A DNA stretch of 6,565 bases from NCBI GenBank assembly GCA_017612655.1, contig JAGAFM010000113.1, positions 1-6,565 on the forward strand, given 5' to 3'. A program made the translations under genes and the position numbers. Positions 6,333-6,565 of the stretch are shown piece after piece; the first letter of the stretch is position 1, and every line of letters begins with the position of its first letter. Under the pieces are notes generated by a model. That model was not told where the DNA came from. It saw nothing but the letters and a program-made list of their open reading frames with translations, and did not search any database. Source of the DNA: Clostridia bacterium. Its GTDB lineage: Bacteria; Bacillota; Clostridia; Oscillospirales; CAG-272.

Positions 6333-6423
6333 TGTCTTATCCGAGATAATCTTTAAACAGTCTTTTTCACTGTCAACTTGATGGGAGGCGCTTTACTACA
6401 GGCGGTGGGAACAAGTCAAGAAA

Positions 6424-6451
6424 TATCCCGCAAAAACTGCCCAGCGGGATA
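6424..6451 (-). terminator. Small hairpin after the kinase fragment, possible leftward terminator
   Basis: TATCCCGC (6424-6431) and GCGGGATA (6444-6451) form a perfect eight-base stem around a 12-base loop. Read leftwards it is followed by TTTCTTG, a weak U-tract, 27 bases after the stop codon of the kinase fragment. It could be that gene's terminator, or an imported sequence. Confidence 0.4.
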
Positions 6452-6478
6452 ATCTATTTGACTACCGACAGCACCCGC

Positions 6479-6565
6479 TCAGTGGTTTACGATTTGATTT
6501 GCCTGTGCCTCATTCTCCCAGAGCCCGACTCCGATTCCTGCAAGGAAGGAAGAGCCAATCGCTCC
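6479..6565 (-). pseudogene. C-terminal fragment of a probable FGGY-family sugar kinase, apparently truncated
   Basis: Twenty-eight codons and a TGA read leftwards from the window edge. The segment AIGSSFLAGIGVGLWENEAQ resembles the A-x-G-A-A-x-LAG-x-G-x-G-x-W/Y motif near the C-terminus of FGGY carbohydrate kinases (xylulokinase, gluconokinase and similar), which phosphorylate sugars with ATP. Known family members usually continue for about 40-60 residues after this motif; here the stop comes about 13 residues later. In another frame the following bases read ERVLSVVK before a stop, which would fit a single-base deletion or a decayed tail. It may thus be a pseudogene or an unusual short variant. 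The upstream part lies outside the window, so both the family call and the damage are tentative. Confidence 0.5.

Noticed and set aside
6346..6376. A leftward promoter with perfect TTGACA (6376-6371).
   Set aside because: The best -10 (GATTAT) is 19 bases away and weak, and transcription would run straight into the terminator with no gene to serve.
6381..6452. A 23-codon plus-strand open frame starting ATG GGA GGC.
   Set aside because: No ribosome binding site at the right distance, and it runs through the small hairpin; no resemblance to a known peptide.
1..6565. tRNA, rRNA, riboswitch, CRISPR array or toxin-antitoxin genes.
   Set aside because: No cloverleaf, regular spaced repeats or known aptamer core was seen on either strand by eye; the leaders are only about 45-60 bases.

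Overview
The window looks like chromosomal DNA of an anaerobic, fermentative bacterium. The best guess is a gut-type clostridium (Bacillota) or a relative. The reasons are a sodium-pumping oxaloacetate decarboxylase built from separate alpha, beta, gamma and biotin-carrier genes, an oxygen-sensitive glycyl radical enzyme, strong GGAGG-type ribosome binding sites, and clean sigma-70/sigma-A promoters. The coding DNA is moderately GC-rich. The lineage is an inference; no marker gene is present.

Left half (1-3371, minus strand): one operon read leftwards. In transcription order it holds a xylose-isomerase-like TIM-barrel protein (sugar isomerase/epimerase family), OadG, a small biotin carrier protein, OadB, and OadA, which runs off the left edge. 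Gaps are 17-34 bases and each gene has its own Shine-Dalgarno sequence. OadA moves the carboxyl group of oxaloacetate onto the biotin carrier. OadB decarboxylates the carboxybiotin and exports Na+. OadG anchors the complex.

Middle (3372-3638): a divergent control region. A TTGACG-17-TATAAT promoter faces left and a TTGCAT-17-TATAAT promoter with an extended -10 faces right. A perfect 12-base palindrome (TGATAATTATCA) lies just downstream of the rightward start site and is a good operator candidate. A weaker inverted repeat lies at the equivalent place in the leftward transcript.

Right half (3639-6332, plus strand): a 714-residue glycyl radical enzyme of the eliminase/dehydratase type (GCIE thiyl motif, RVSGF glycyl motif), substrate unknown. 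It is followed 22 bases later by a 146-residue protein with a four-cysteine zinc ribbon, a coiled coil and a low-complexity tail. A long-stemmed terminator closes the unit. No radical-SAM activating enzyme is in the window, although the glycyl radical enzyme needs one.

Right edge (6333-6565): an AT-richer, apparently non-coding stretch with a small hairpin, then the C-terminal fragment on the minus strand of what looks like an FGGY-family sugar kinase. It stops earlier than that family normally does.

Taken together, the locus suggests anaerobic breakdown of a sugar or hydroxy-acid: an isomerase/epimerase, a radical C-X lyase, and energy recovery from oxaloacetate through a Na+ pump. Shared control of the two arms and the pathway itself are inferences. 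The glycyl radical enzyme and its zinc-ribbon partner are the parts most likely to be undescribed.
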